This document shows positions 18,497-28,392 of a stretch of DNA of 33,465 bases, one piece after another. The translations under genes and the position numbers were made by a program. This DNA comes from Candidatus Babelota bacterium. GTDB lineage: Bacteria; Babelota; Babeliae; Babelales; Babelaceae. A model generated the notes under the pieces. The model was not told the DNA's origin and searched no databases. It saw only the letters and a list, made by a program, of their open reading frames with translations. Positions within the stretch are counted from its first letter, which is position 1; the number at the start of each line of letters is the position of its first letter. The DNA lies in assembly GCA_013815795.1 (NCBI GenBank), contig JACDFK010000007.1, positions 1 through 33,465 on the forward strand, given 5' to 3'.

Positions 18497-18886
18497 TGTT
18501 CTTCTAAAAAAACAGACCAACTGCTTGAAAAAATTTAAAGTTGCTGTAAAGCTGTATACCATTATTATTTGCTATGCACACACAGGTACGAGTGATTACT
18601 GTATTCTACCATCGAGTTATGCGCATAGTCCTATGAGGTAAGGGACACTCTCTATCATGCTCTATCTTAGGAAAATAAATTCCTAGCTAATTAATAAATT
18701 ATTAACAAATATAAAATAAATCATATAAGTTAATGGCCAGAATAACTGTAATGCATATATTTTCTTGATTTTAGTACATAATAATTATCAATACGTAGGC
18801 CATTAAAAAATGCTTTTAGAGATTAAAAGAGAAGATTGTCATAGTTTTTAAACTTTTTTACCAATTTTACCATTAAAGGTCCCTCA

Positions 18887-19309
18887 ATGAAAAAAACTAC
18901 TGTATTACTTCTGCTTAGTGGAATCCCTAGTGTTATACATACAATGGAGACAAAGAGACACATTAGTACTCCACAAACAAAGAAAGTGACTAAAACCGCT
19001 ACACTATTAGATATTAACAAGGATGTATTAGATCGTATTAAGAAAGATATTGAACCGGATAATGAGATAATAAAAATAAGTGTGAGCCCTGATGGAGCAA
19101 AAGTCGCCGTGCTCGATAACGATGATGATGTTACCCTCTACGATGCAAACACTGGAAAACCTATTAATATGATCTCTGTTTCTCATCCTTATCCTAGAGA
19201 ATTTTCTCGTAAAAACAGGCCTATTAAATCTTTAGAATTCAATGAAGAGGGCACAGAGATCTCCGTTTCTGATGACTATACTACACGGAAATATTCTGTA
19301 GTAAGATAA
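18887..19309 (+). CDS. Small exported WD40/beta-propeller-like repeat protein
   Basis: Signal peptide MKKTTVLLLLSGIPSVIHTM; 'IIKISVSPDGAKVAVLDNDDDVTLYDANTGKPI' WD40-like blade; aaggt upstream. Confidence 0.65.
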   Translation: MKKTTVLLLLSGIPSVIHTMETKRHISTPQTKKVTKTATLLDINKDVLDRIKKDIEPDNEIIKISVSPDGAKVAVLDNDDDVTLYDANTGKPINMISVSHPYPREFSRKNRPIKSLEFNEEGTEISVSDDYTTRKYSVVR

Positions 19310-19402
19310 AAAAGCCCCGGGAATGAAGAGGTAACACAAAGGTGCTGAGTTGTTCTAAAAATATTTTTAAATCTTTGAACACTTTTACAAACAAGGTGTT
19401 TT

Positions 19403-19803
19403 ATGAAAAAATTAGCTATAGTTATGCTGCTTAGCGCATTACCTTCCTTTATACATTCCATGGAGGCACAACCAAAATTAAGCACTGAAGAGGCAAAAAC
19501 CGAATCGAACGCGTAGAATTGACCTCTCAAATTAAAAAACTCGACCCACAAGCATTATATAGAATCAGCTTAGAAATGAATTTATCAGACATAGAAAGAT
19601 TCATCGTAAGTCCTGATGGTAGAAAAATTGCTATTCTGGATAACTAGGGAGATGTTTTGATATTTTCCGATGCAAAACATTTTTAAGATGGAATTGATGA
19701 TACTACACGTAGAGAAGGTACACTAGGGGCGATAAAATTCAAGAAAGACACTATAAAAATCATGATCGATACTAATGTTGGGATAAAACTATATTCTGTA
19801 TAA
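19403..19803 (+). pseudogene. Degraded paralog of 18887-19309
   Basis: ATG 19403: MKKLAIVMLLSALPSFIHSMEAQPKLSTEEAK, then frameshift into NRIERVELTSQIKKLDPQALYRISLEMNLSDIERFIVSPDGRKIAILDN*GDVLIFSDAKHF*DG...IKFKKDTIKIMIDTNVGIKLYSV*. In-frame TAG at 19645 and TAA at 19684. Confidence 0.8.
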
Positions 19804-19887
19804 CAGTAATTGGAGCCACCGGAAGAACAGATTAAAAAAATACTTTTTAAAAAATTCTTTTTAAGTGATAGAGCTTTAACAATACAC

Positions 19888-19934
19888 ATAATTGTGGGTA
19901 GAGATCTAAAAAATAGATTCCTACCCACAATTAT
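19888..19934. terminator. Hairpin: ataattgtgggtag ... ctacccacaattat
   Basis: Perfect 14-bp stem, 19-nt inner segment, between the pseudogene and convergent rpsT. Confidence 0.6.
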
Positions 19935-20011
19935 TTTATACTGTTTCTCATACTATTTCCACTAGACAAACTACCTGAAAAAAGAGCCGAATGGCCCTCT
20001 TTTCAAACTTT

Positions 20012-20293
20012 TTATGCAGTTGCCTCAGCCCTCTTATTCAATCGTTTCTGTAAACGACTAAGTTTACGAGATGCTGTATTTCTATGGATAACGCCTTTAC
20101 CTTTAGCACGGGCTAATTTCGCGGCTGCTGATCTCAATAGAGCTTCTGCTGCTTGAGCATTAAAATCTTTACCATCGATTGCAAGTATAACTTTCTTTAC
20201 TGCAGTCTTCAGGTCAGTTCTTCGTGCAAGGTTAATGATGCGACATTTTTCGTTTTGTTTTGCTGCCTTTTTAGCAGATGACGTATTTGCCAT
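20012..20293 (-). CDS. rpsT: 30S ribosomal protein bS20
   Basis: MANTSSAKKAAKQNEKCRIINLARRTDLKTAVKK...KGVIHRNTASRKLSRLQKRLNK is typical S20. Confidence 0.95.
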   Translation of the reverse strand: MANTSSAKKAAKQNEKCRIINLARRTDLKTAVKKVILAIDGKDFNAQAAEALLRSAAAKLARAKGKGVIHRNTASRKLSRLQKRLNKRAEATA

Positions 20294-20311
20294 AAATAAA
20301 CTCTACCTCTC

Positions 20312-20515
20312 TTAAATTACTTTTTGAACTTTTTGTGCTTTTACACACTTCGTACATACTTTACCTGCGTGAACCCTTTTGTCTGCACAATCAACCATTG
20401 TGAAACGCATCTTATGCACATTAGGATACACCCATCGTTTTGTTCTATTGTTGGCATGACTAACATTGTTAGCCACTTGTGGTCTTTTTCCACATACCGC
20501 ACATATACGGGACAT
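20312..20515 (-). CDS. rpmB: 50S ribosomal protein bL28, zinc-ribbon (Cys+) form
   Basis: Start corrected from 20668 to ATG at 20515: [38 protein letters not shown]...[14 protein letters not shown]; CxxC pairs. Confidence 0.93.
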   Translation of the reverse strand: MSRICAVCGKRPQVANNVSHANNRTKRWVYPNVHKMRFTMVDCADKRVHAGKVCTKCVKAQKVQKVI

Positions 20516-20579
20516 TCTTCTTACCTTTCTTAAAGAGCAATAATATCTAAGTTTACTAAAATCTGCTGATATTTCAATC

Positions 20580-22400
20580 TTATTTAAAAAGATGTTCTTC
20601 TCGAGACTGAATATCGAGCAAAGTATAAATCTCTCCTGCGTGAAGAGTCTCTTTTTCAAACAAAGCATTCGCCAGTGTATCTAACTTATCTCTATGTAAA
20701 GATAAAAGTCCGATAACCTGCTCATTGCATTCATCCATAATAGCGCGCATTTCATCGTCGATCATCCGTGCAGTCTCTTCAGAAAATGTATTTTCGCCCT
20801 GTTCATTATAAACCAGAGGTCCCAGTTTCTTAGACATCCCATACTTACAGACCATACGGCGAACAATATCAGTTGCCGTTGAGAAATCACTATACGCACC
20901 CGTCGCTAATTCATTAAATACAAGTTCTTCGGCAGCCCGCCCCCCTAGACAGATCATGATCTTTGCGATCATTTCATCCCGAGAAACACTATGTTTTTCT
21001 CTTTCAGGAAGTGAAAATGTAATACCAAGGGCTCTTCCACGAGGAACAATTGTTACTTTATGTAAAGGATCGGTAACACCAGGAAGGAGTAACGTAACAA
21101 GCGCATGTCCTGCTTCATGGAATGCAGTAATTCTCTTTTCTCTCTCTGTCAAAATGATCGTTTTAAGTTCTTTTCCAATAAGCACTTTATCGCGAGCTTC
21201 CTCAAAGTCGTGGACAGACACGTGAGCTTCATTCGTTTTAGAGGCTATAATTGCAGCTTCATTAATAAGATTCGCAAGATCAGCTCCGGTAAAACCTGGA
21301 GTTCCACGAGCTACTCTTTTTAAATCTACTGCAGTATCTATTTTTACACCTTGCGCATGCACTTTTAAAATTTCCTCACGGCTTGTAACATCTGGGTAAG
21401 GAACATCTACCCTTCTATCGAACCTACCGGGCCTTAACAAAGCCTTATCAAGAACATCAGGCCTGTTAGTTGCACCTATAACGATAACGGATGCATCAGC
21501 GGTTTCAAAGCCATCCATTTCGGTAAGTAGTTGGTTGAGCGTTTGTTCTCGTTCGTCATTGCCACCACCCAGACCATTACCACGTTGCTTACCAACAGCA
21601 TCTATTTCATCAATAAAAACTATACTTGGAGAATGACGGCGTGCTTGTACAAAAAGATCTCGTACTCGTGCTGCCCCAACTCCTACAAATACCTCAATAA
21701 AGTCCGATCCGCTCACACTAAAAAACGGACAGTTAGCTTCTCCAGCAACGGCTTTTGCTAGTAACGTTTTACCATTACCAGGCTCACCAACGAGCAGAAC
21801 TCCACGGGGAAGTCTAGCTCCCAGTCTTTTATATTTTTCTGGATTTTTTAGAAAGTCCACAATATCTGCCAGCTCTTCTTTAGCTTCTGTGGCTCCTGCA
21901 ACTGAGTTAAAATTAACCTTTATTTGAGAAGGCATAAACATTTTTGCCTTGCTCTTACTCATGGTAAAGATATTTCCACTATTGCCACCATTACTTCGGG
22001 ATTGACGGAAAAAATACCACGCTGCTCCAAGAAGCATAAAGAAAGGAATTAAATATATAAATTGCCAAATACCAAAATCCCCTGAGCCGGAAGAAACAAC
22101 ATTCGTTTCAACATTATGTTCTTTCAGTAGATCCCAGATTTTTGGAATTTGAGGAACTGTAACTTCGAACCTGGTTTTTCCATCGCGGTATATTCCTTTA
22201 ACATCATTTCCAGTTACTATAACCGCTTTTACTTGATTGGATTCCAATCTTTTTAAAAACATACTGTAACTAATACTCTCTATTTTATGACTAAAATCAG
22301 CAAGTTTTAACACCGCCATTAAAGCAAGACCTACAAAAAGAGCAACCAGAAAAAAATTTCCAGGACCGCCCTTAAACTGATTAAACTTTATTTTTTTCAT
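20580..22400 (-). CDS. ftsH: ATP-dependent zinc metalloprotease FtsH
   Basis: Two N-terminal TMs; Walker A 'GEPGNGKT', Walker B '[11 protein letters not shown]', SRH '[21 protein letters not shown]', 'HEAGH' zinc motif. Confidence 0.97.
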   Translation of the reverse strand: MKKIKFNQFKGGPGNFFLVALFVGLALMAVLKLADFSHKIESISYSMFLKRLESNQVKAVIVTGNDVKGIYRDGKTRFEVTVPQIPKIWDLLKEHNVETNVVSSGSGDFGIWQFIYLIPFFMLLGAAWYFFRQSRSNGGNSGNIFTMSKSKAKMFMPSQIKVNFNSVAGATEAKEELADIVDFLKNPEKYKRLGARLPRGVLLVGEPGNGKTLLAKAVAGEANCPFFSVSGSDFIEVFVGVGAARVRDLFVQARRHSPSIVFIDEIDAVGKQRGNGLGGGNDEREQTLNQLLTEMDGFETADASVIVIGATNRPDVLDKALLRPGRFDRRVDVPYPDVTSREEILKVHAQGVKIDTAVDLKRVARGTPGFTGADLANLINEAAIIASKTNEAHVSVHDFEEARDKVLIGKELKTIILTEREKRITAFHEAGHALVTLLLPGVTDPLHKVTIVPRGRALGITFSLPEREKHSVSRDEMIAKIMICLGGRAAEELVFNELATGAYSDFSTATDIVRRMVCKYGMSKKLGPLVYNEQGENTFSEETARMIDDEMRAIMDECNEQVIGLLSLHRDKLDTLANALFEKETLHAGEIYTLLDIQSREEHLFK

Positions 22401-22988
22401 GAATCTCCTTACTCAAACAGTACAATGTCTTTTATACTTCAGTTCCGGTCTTTTTGCTGCGATATGCACAATTTCCTTGGATTAAGGGAGAAAACCCACA
22501 AATCCTGTATGCCGATTTTATTATCGGTCTATACCGTTAAGGAAAGAGCTAATTAGTATATTACTATAGCACAAAAAATTTATTTTGTCGATCTGTCTGC
22601 GAAAGGACTCTCTTAAGGGAAATTCTTTATTAAAATACTCACGAAGAAGCATTGGCACTCAGTAAAATCCTTTCAAGAAATAACCAAAGAAACTTTTAGC
22701 ATGTTATCCGAAAAGACGATCCCCTCATTCTAGCAAGTAGCCTGTCCTCAAAAAAAACCTATTCAGGCTCTCTGTACCGATTGTAGATTTCACCTGGTGA
22801 AGGGTGAGCGACTTATACAAGAGGAGATTACATAAAACTTTATTTAAAAGAACGGCTTGTAATACCTTAGAGAGCTTTTGATGGAGAGATTATCCCTCTC
22901 TAAAAGATGTTTTGACACTCTATTGCTGATTGGTTACGCTAACAGAAATTTGCACTAAAAAAAATTTTTTCTTTTCCTAAGGATTTCA

Positions 22989-23305
22989 ATGAAAACATCT
23001 ACTTTGCCTGTGTGTTCGTAAGTTCGACTCTCTCAGCTAATCTATTGTTACAAAAGCCGCCCTCTATAACCGCTTGCGAAACAGAAGAGCTTGCTAAAAA
23101 CTTAGAAATAAAATTCACCTGGAACTTCTGGCCCTTCAGCAAGTTTACCTGCGCTTATATACAAGAGACCTCCTTCATTAGTATGCACGTGTGCGGACCT
23201 TGCTATGAAAACCTATCCTACTGGCTCCCCATCTCTCCTAAAAATAGCTTCTCATATGCCCAGAAAAACAGATTATTACTTTGCAAACCCTTTACGCTGC
23301 CCTAA
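22989..23305 (+). pseudogene. Possible frameshifted small exported protein
   Basis: Well-placed start at 22989 (aagga upstream) gives MKTSTLPVCS*; a frame change near 23006-23012 gives CVFVSSTLSANLLLQKPPSITACETEELAKNLEIKFTWNFWPFSKFTCAYIQ..., a plausible signal peptide plus mature region. Confidence 0.35.
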
Positions 23306-23894
23306 CTCTTTACCTCAAAAACTTACAGTCACAGAACTGTGCGTCCTTATAAAGGATAAATGCTTTATAGTCTATACAGGCGCCGGCATTTCCGCCTCAA
23401 GTCACGTCCCTACTATGAAGGAATTAGAAAAATCTCTAAGACTTCCTGAAGGCACACGTGTATTTTTAACAGAGCTGTTTTTGCACCCAGAGAATCTTAA
23501 CGCCGCGTTTATGAAATTTTGCACAGCCGCTGTGAGGGCACATCCTACCCCTGCACATACTGCTCTTCATAGACTCACACAGAAAAGAAATATCTGCATT
23601 CTTACTGAAAATATCGATCTTCTTCATCATAAAGCTGGAAGCAGTCCCTTATCGCCCCATTCTGAAATAGTTCGATCGATAAGCCCCCACGATCTTCAGG
23701 AAATCGATTATATAGTTTGTATAGGTCTAAGCAACGATGATTGCGGTTTTCTTGCGCATTACAAGAAGAAGAACCCAGAGGGTACTCTCATTGCCCTGGA
23801 TTTACAGAAGCCTTCTTATATATCTGATAAAGATTTTATGGTGCCAGGGGATATACAACAAAGCGTGCCCGCTTTAACCGCTGCTCTGCTCTAA
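23205..23894 (+). CDS. Short divergent Sir2-like (sirtuin-fold) protein
   Basis: 'FIVYTGAGISASSHVPTMKELEKSL' and 'CILTENIDLLHHKAGS' match Sir2 GAGIS and TQNIDxLHxxAG motifs; 'IDYIVCIGLSNDD' replaces the GTS segment. True start uncertain (23205 or 23256). Confidence 0.75.
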   Translation: MKTYPTGSPSLLKIASHMPRKTDYYFANPLRCPNSLPQKLTVTELCVLIKDKCFIVYTGAGISASSHVPTMKELEKSLRLPEGTRVFLTELFLHPENLNAAFMKFCTAAVRAHPTPAHTALHRLTQKRNICILTENIDLLHHKAGSSPLSPHSEIVRSISPHDLQEIDYIVCIGLSNDDCGFLAHYKKKNPEGTLIALDLQKPSYISDKDFMVPGDIQQSVPALTAALL

Positions 23895-24011
23895 AGCACT
23901 ATATCTACAAATGAGATTTATACACGCCTGTATCATTTAACAAGAGAGAAAGCACCCTTCATAAGTAAACCGGTAGATCATTTCTAACAAAATTCAAATA
24001 CTTTCAACACG

Positions 24012-24055
24012 AGTAAAAGAGTAGAGAGACTCCCAAAAGTCTCATACTCTTTTAC
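24012..24055. terminator. Imperfect hairpin between convergent genes
   Basis: gtaaaagagta(gagagac) ... (gtctca)tactcttttac between the Sir2-like (+) and tolB (-) ends. Confidence 0.6.
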
Positions 24056-24105
24056 TTTATTTTCCTTATATGTTTTTTTATACGATAGTATCGTTCTTGA
24101 AACAA

Positions 24106-25503
24106 TTAGGCATATATCTGAGGAACAGTATCATAGACAGGTGACCAGGAAGGACTCATACAGTACTCATTCGCTGGCGTAATAAAAAATCTTATTTTAA
24201 GCACTACATGAATAACCGCTATACGACTTTCACGCTTATTTTGATAACAGTACGTAAGATAGTTACCACACGGGGACCAGCAACAATCTATCTTATTACC
24301 TTCATCAAACGTAATTTGAAGATGCTTTTTACTTATACAGTCGTAAACCCATAGTTGCATAACTCCTTTAACTTTCTTGGAATATGCTATTTTTTTTGTA
24401 AGAGCACAATAACTGGGTCCTACACAATAACCATCTTGTGTGATCAATGAAATAGATTTATCAGCAGCAGTATAATAACAGATTTGCGGTCCATTTGCTT
24501 GAGGATATTTTTGTTTTAACTGTTTAGAATCGGAGCAGAAAATAACGTCACCGTTCTCAAGGAGTGTAGGAGAGACGTTTTTCCCCTCGTTTTTAATAAG
24601 GACTGTATGCACTCCTCGTTTTTCAACAGCATCATAAGAATGATGCCAAATAGTACCTGAGCGACAGTAAGCAGCTTTATTGTTATCATGAGCTACAGAT
24701 ATTCCTACACAGGTACCTTCAAGATTTAAAACTATATTTTTTTTTCCTCGTAAACTTGCAGAGATAAGACGTACATTAAAACGCGTAAACTCTGAACAGA
24801 ACAGGCATGGAAAAGATTTATCATGGTGCCAATAGAGCCCTACATATGTACCAGGCTTTTTAATCAGTTCCTGTTCATGAGATCCATCACTGTTAGCAAT
24901 ACAGACGACAGAAAGCTGTCGTTTTGAGACCGTTTTTTTTCTCTTTACATAGGCAATTTTTGTCGAGAAAGAGCTTGACTGTTTTGTTAATACCGGCCAT
25001 ATATCATCTGCGATATTTGCAGCATAGCCATACACGGTCTTTCCTCTTTTAGCATATTTCTTACCTTTGATAAGATACTCATCCGGTACATCATACAGAC
25101 GCCATTCGATAGAACAGGCTGAAGCTCCCTCCTGTAAAAAAAGCGCCAAAGGATATTCCTTTTGAAAGAGATGCTTTAAATCACCTGCTGTTAAGGGTGC
25201 CACACACTCTTTTACCATAACCGAGAATTGACCCGTCTTTTGTAAATTTTCAGCAACTTTATACGCGATGGCTTTTAACTCACTGTTCATGACCTGTGCA
25301 GTGCCTTTTTCTGAGCCTACTAAATAGGTCAACAGAAGAGGTAACGCCTTGTGTTGTACGCCTTCAAGGCCTAGTGATCCAAATATATCGATCTGTTTTG
25401 CAGTTTCTGAGCAAACGTGACTCGAACAGTATACCTGACCAAAAAACAAAAAGCCGGATAGCACACTGATTGCTATCGTATTATAACTTCTTTTCATCAA
25501 CAT
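24106..25503 (-). CDS. tolB: TolB-like beta-propeller protein
   Basis: Signal peptide; N-terminal domain then TolB-type repeats ('KIAYSKKVKGVMQLWVYDCISKKHLQITFDEGNKIDCCWSPCGNYLTY'); position after TolQ/R/A. Confidence 0.82.
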   Translation of the reverse strand: MLMKRSYNTIAISVLSGFLFFGQVYCSSHVCSETAKQIDIFGSLGLEGVQHKALPLLLTYLVGSEKGTAQVMNSELKAIAYKVAENLQKTGQFSVMVKECVAPLTAGDLKHLFQKEYPLALFLQEGASACSIEWRLYDVPDEYLIKGKKYAKRGKTVYGYAANIADDIWPVLTKQSSSFSTKIAYVKRKKTVSKRQLSVVCIANSDGSHEQELIKKPGTYVGLYWHHDKSFPCLFCSEFTRFNVRLISASLRGKKNIVLNLEGTCVGISVAHDNNKAAYCRSGTIWHHSYDAVEKRGVHTVLIKNEGKNVSPTLLENGDVIFCSDSKQLKQKYPQANGPQICYYTAADKSISLITQDGYCVGPSYCALTKKIAYSKKVKGVMQLWVYDCISKKHLQITFDEGNKIDCCWSPCGNYLTYCYQNKRESRIAVIHVVLKIRFFITPANEYCMSPSWSPVYDTVPQIYA

Positions 25504-25550
25504 CTCCTCTATAAGCTTGATCTGACGGTAAAGCTTAGCAGTCGCACTTT

Positions 25551-26735
25551 TTACGTAATAGATAATTCAATTTTTTTTGCATAGTGTATGTTTGAAAATG
25601 TTGCTTTTAAGACAGCATCTTTTATAGCCGTATACACCACCAGAGGTTCTTTTCCGCGAGGACCAATATGAACTGCTTTTCTATTGTTGATCTCGAAAGT
25701 GAAAACAAAAGGCTCATGCTCTTCAAAACCAGGTGGTCTACGATAATGATGCCCTATTTCACGTACAATATCATGGTCAGAAAACGAACTTTCCACAGTT
25801 CCTGCTTGCGTAAAAACAAACGAAGCTGTCTCTTGAATGCTCTTCAACGGAAGCTCTGGTCCTTGTAAGGAAGGAGGAGGTACCGAGTGGAGCACTGAAG
25901 GATTATCATTGTTCGTCTCTTTAACAGTAGAACCCCGTTGATGTAAAACCGTTTCAGTTTTCTCAGGCGTAGTTTTAACCTTCTTTTTTAATGCTGAAAA
26001 AAGCGGCGTATTGTGTTCTTGAGCAGAAACAAATTCTTTTGCAGGCTCTTTTACGGGAACTGCAGGCTTTGTTATCTCCTGTTTTTTAGCTCTATCATTG
26101 TTCATTTTTTTTGAAGGGGCTCTTTTAAAAGAGGAAAAAGCAGGTATCTCCTGCTGCTTAGGCGCTGGTTGAGAATCGGACTCTTTTTTCTCTACATTAA
26201 GCGTTTTAGAAGAAACAGATTCAGTTTTCTTTAAAGCCGGTTTTACCGGAAAAGCCTGTTGAGGTGAACTCTTTTTATCGGTCGGTTTTTCAACAGAAGT
26301 TTTCTGTACAAGATCTTTTTGAGCAGGAAGTATGTGCTCCGGTTTTTTGAGCTCCTGTACTTTTAAAACCGAATTTTTTTCAACATTAGTCTGGTCGAGC
26401 AGCTCTTTTTTAAGTGTGAGAGTTTTAGAATTTTTTACCTGATTTTGCAAATTCCCAGATTGAGGTTCTACCGCATCACGAAGAGCTCCCGGTACACTGA
26501 GCATACCCGATTTTTTTTCTTGATTTTTAAGTCCTAGGCTAGTTTTACCTAAGACACCAGAGTACATACTCATCTTAATACTCGACTTTTGAGTATTAAA
26601 AGCAAAATGCTGAGAGCTCATCATTCGCCCAAGCGAAAAAAAGAGTATGCCAGCACCAATATGAACTATTCCCGAAAGGGCTACTAATTTACCAAACAGT
26701 CCATCTTTAAGGTTTTTCTGTAGGAAGAACCACAT
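25551..26735 (-). CDS. tolA: TolA/TonB-like energy-transducing protein
   Basis: N-terminal TM anchor, long Lys/Pro/Ser-rich linker, small C-terminal domain; in operon with ExbB/ExbD-type proteins. Start between 26753 and 26735. Confidence 0.7.
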   Translation of the reverse strand: MWFFLQKNLKDGLFGKLVALSGIVHIGAGILFFSLGRMMSSQHFAFNTQKSSIKMSMYSGVLGKTSLGLKNQEKKSGMLSVPGALRDAVEPQSGNLQNQVKNSKTLTLKKELLDQTNVEKNSVLKVQELKKPEHILPAQKDLVQKTSVEKPTDKKSSPQQAFPVKPALKKTESVSSKTLNVEKKESDSQPAPKQQEIPAFSSFKRAPSKKMNNDRAKKQEITKPAVPVKEPAKEFVSAQEHNTPLFSALKKKVKTTPEKTETVLHQRGSTVKETNNDNPSVLHSVPPPSLQGPELPLKSIQETASFVFTQAGTVESSFSDHDIVREIGHHYRRPPGFEEHEPFVFTFEINNRKAVHIGPRGKEPLVVYTAIKDAVLKATFSNIHYAKKIELSIT

Positions 26736-27123
26736 GCTCAACCCCCGCAACATATTTCATAGCATCTATAATTTTTACTAACATGCCCGAAGGAACTTTT
26801 TTATCACAATGTACGTACACTTTATTTTCTTTAGACTCTTTAATGCGTTGAGCAAGTTTATGACATAATGTTTCAAGGCTCATCGACTCATTATTTAAGT
26901 AGATGGTACTCTGTGCATCAACTGCTACTACAAGAGAATCTCCTGAAAGAGGCGCACCTTCATTCATCTGACCTTGAGGCAGATCAACATTAAGTGAATT
27001 TTGCATCATAGGCGTCGCTACCATAAATATTACCAAAAGAACGAGAGTCGTATCTATGAGCGGAGTCAATGAAACTTCAGGCATCCCTTGAGACCTTTTT
27101 CTTCTACGTCTTAAAGAGTTCAT
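26707..27123 (-). CDS. tolR: TolR/ExbD-family biopolymer transport protein
   Basis: 'GMPEVSLTPLIDTTLVLLVIFMVATPMMQNSLNVDLPQ' is the diagnostic ExbD/TolR TM with conserved Asp. Confidence 0.92.
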   Translation of the reverse strand: MNSLRRRRKRSQGMPEVSLTPLIDTTLVLLVIFMVATPMMQNSLNVDLPQGQMNEGAPLSGDSLVVAVDAQSTIYLNNESMSLETLCHKLAQRIKESKENKVYVHCDKKVPSGMLVKIIDAMKYVAGVEHVVLPTEKP

Positions 27124-27860
27124 AAAGTCTCTCTTTGCACTTGATGAGGTTGTTTATCGACAAAGCTGGCACGTATGTGTGATTCAGAGTGTACCATAAT
27201 GCCTCTCATTATCCACAGGCTCGTATCTGATACCCGCACGATCTCTTCTTCTAATTTTCTCATCTCACCAGTCAAGTAATTAAACATAACAAGGGCAGGA
27301 ATAGCAACTATCAGTCCGCCTAATGTTGTAACAAGAGCTTCTGCTATACCTGGCGCAACGGCCGCAATATCGGCACTTTTTTGCTGAGCAATACCTATAA
27401 ATGCATGAATAAGGCCCCATACTGTTCCAAAAAGCCCTACTAAGGGAGCGGCTTGAGCATTTGTTTGAAGAACAGGCAATAAAGACTCTTCTTGCATAAG
27501 AGCTTCATCTATTCTTTGATTGATACTCGACTGCAACAGATACCAATCTTTATCAGAAAATGACCCTGATCCTGATTCATACATCTTTAATAATTTTTTA
27601 AAGTCTACCAAAAAGTACATAATAAGCTCGCCAGCAAACGTATCTTGAATAACACCGGTGCGTGCAAAAAGATCATCGATCCCTTTTACATTTTGTAATA
27701 GGGCCTGTGCTTGCTTAAGAGACTTGATTTTTGAAGAGATAAGCATCTTTTTGTAAATTGAAAGCGCCCATGAAACCACTGACATACCCATTAAAAGTAG
27801 TAAAATGGCCTTTGTTACCCAGTCTGTACTACTTATAATATCCCACATTCCCATACTCAT
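27120..27860 (-). CDS. tolQ: TolQ/ExbB/MotA-family proton channel protein
   Basis: 'QTNAQAAPLVGLFGTVWGLIHAFIGIAQQKSADIAAVAPGIAEALVTTLGGLIVAIPALVMFNYL' is the MotA_ExbB core; 4-bp overlap with tolR. Confidence 0.93.
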   Translation of the reverse strand: MSMGMWDIISSTDWVTKAILLLLMGMSVVSWALSIYKKMLISSKIKSLKQAQALLQNVKGIDDLFARTGVIQDTFAGELIMYFLVDFKKLLKMYESGSGSFSDKDWYLLQSSINQRIDEALMQEESLLPVLQTNAQAAPLVGLFGTVWGLIHAFIGIAQQKSADIAAVAPGIAEALVTTLGGLIVAIPALVMFNYLTGEMRKLEEEIVRVSDTSLWIMRGIMVHSESHIRASFVDKQPHQVQRETL

Positions 27861-28207
27861 ACGTATTTCGCTTTCATCTTAAATCATCCGATTACCACTA
27901 AGACTTTCACACACACTTTAGTGTACAAAACAAAGACAGGAAAGAAAAGTTTTTTATTGAAGTATTGAGAGGTATTACATTAAAAATTAAATTTACAAAA
28001 AAAATAACTGCATACTCGTGTTTTACAGAGCTTGATTTTACATACTTACTAAGAACGTAGAATACTGAATAAAAGCTCAAACTCCCTCTTTGATACTAAA
28101 AGATAGATTTTAAATACTCACTAAAAAGAGAGAAGCTCTCGTCTTATGAACTTCTTACACCCAAGGCACCTTTTAAAAGGTATAATGCACTCTCACACGA
28201 CGTGAAA

Positions 28208-28268
28208 ATTCCGGTTTCTAGATATCTTGGACTTTTTTTTATTATCACTTATATCTAGAAACCGGAAT
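28208..28268. repeat. Perfect 18-bp inverted repeat with 25-nt spacer
   Basis: attccggtttctagatat (28208-28225) / atatctagaaaccggaat (28251-28268), spacer contains a T-tract. Confidence 0.85.
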
Positions 28269-28392
28269 CTTATTAGTATACTCTGCTCTCTACGATGAAC
28301 GATTTCAGGCGGTGTAGAAAAAATATCCTTTCTACCACCACTACTGAAAATTCATGAAATAGAGATAAATATATCTTATTTAAAAAGAAGTA

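Noticed and set aside
18887-19803. Consider the WD40-like gene plus downstream remnant as one gene with recoded stops
   Set aside because: The remnant starts with its own signal peptide and repeats the same domain, so it is a separate decayed paralog.
20516-20668. N-terminal 51 residues of the ORF-track bL28 call
   Set aside because: bL28 begins at [12 protein letters not shown] (20515); the upstream part is intergenic and overlaps ftsH.
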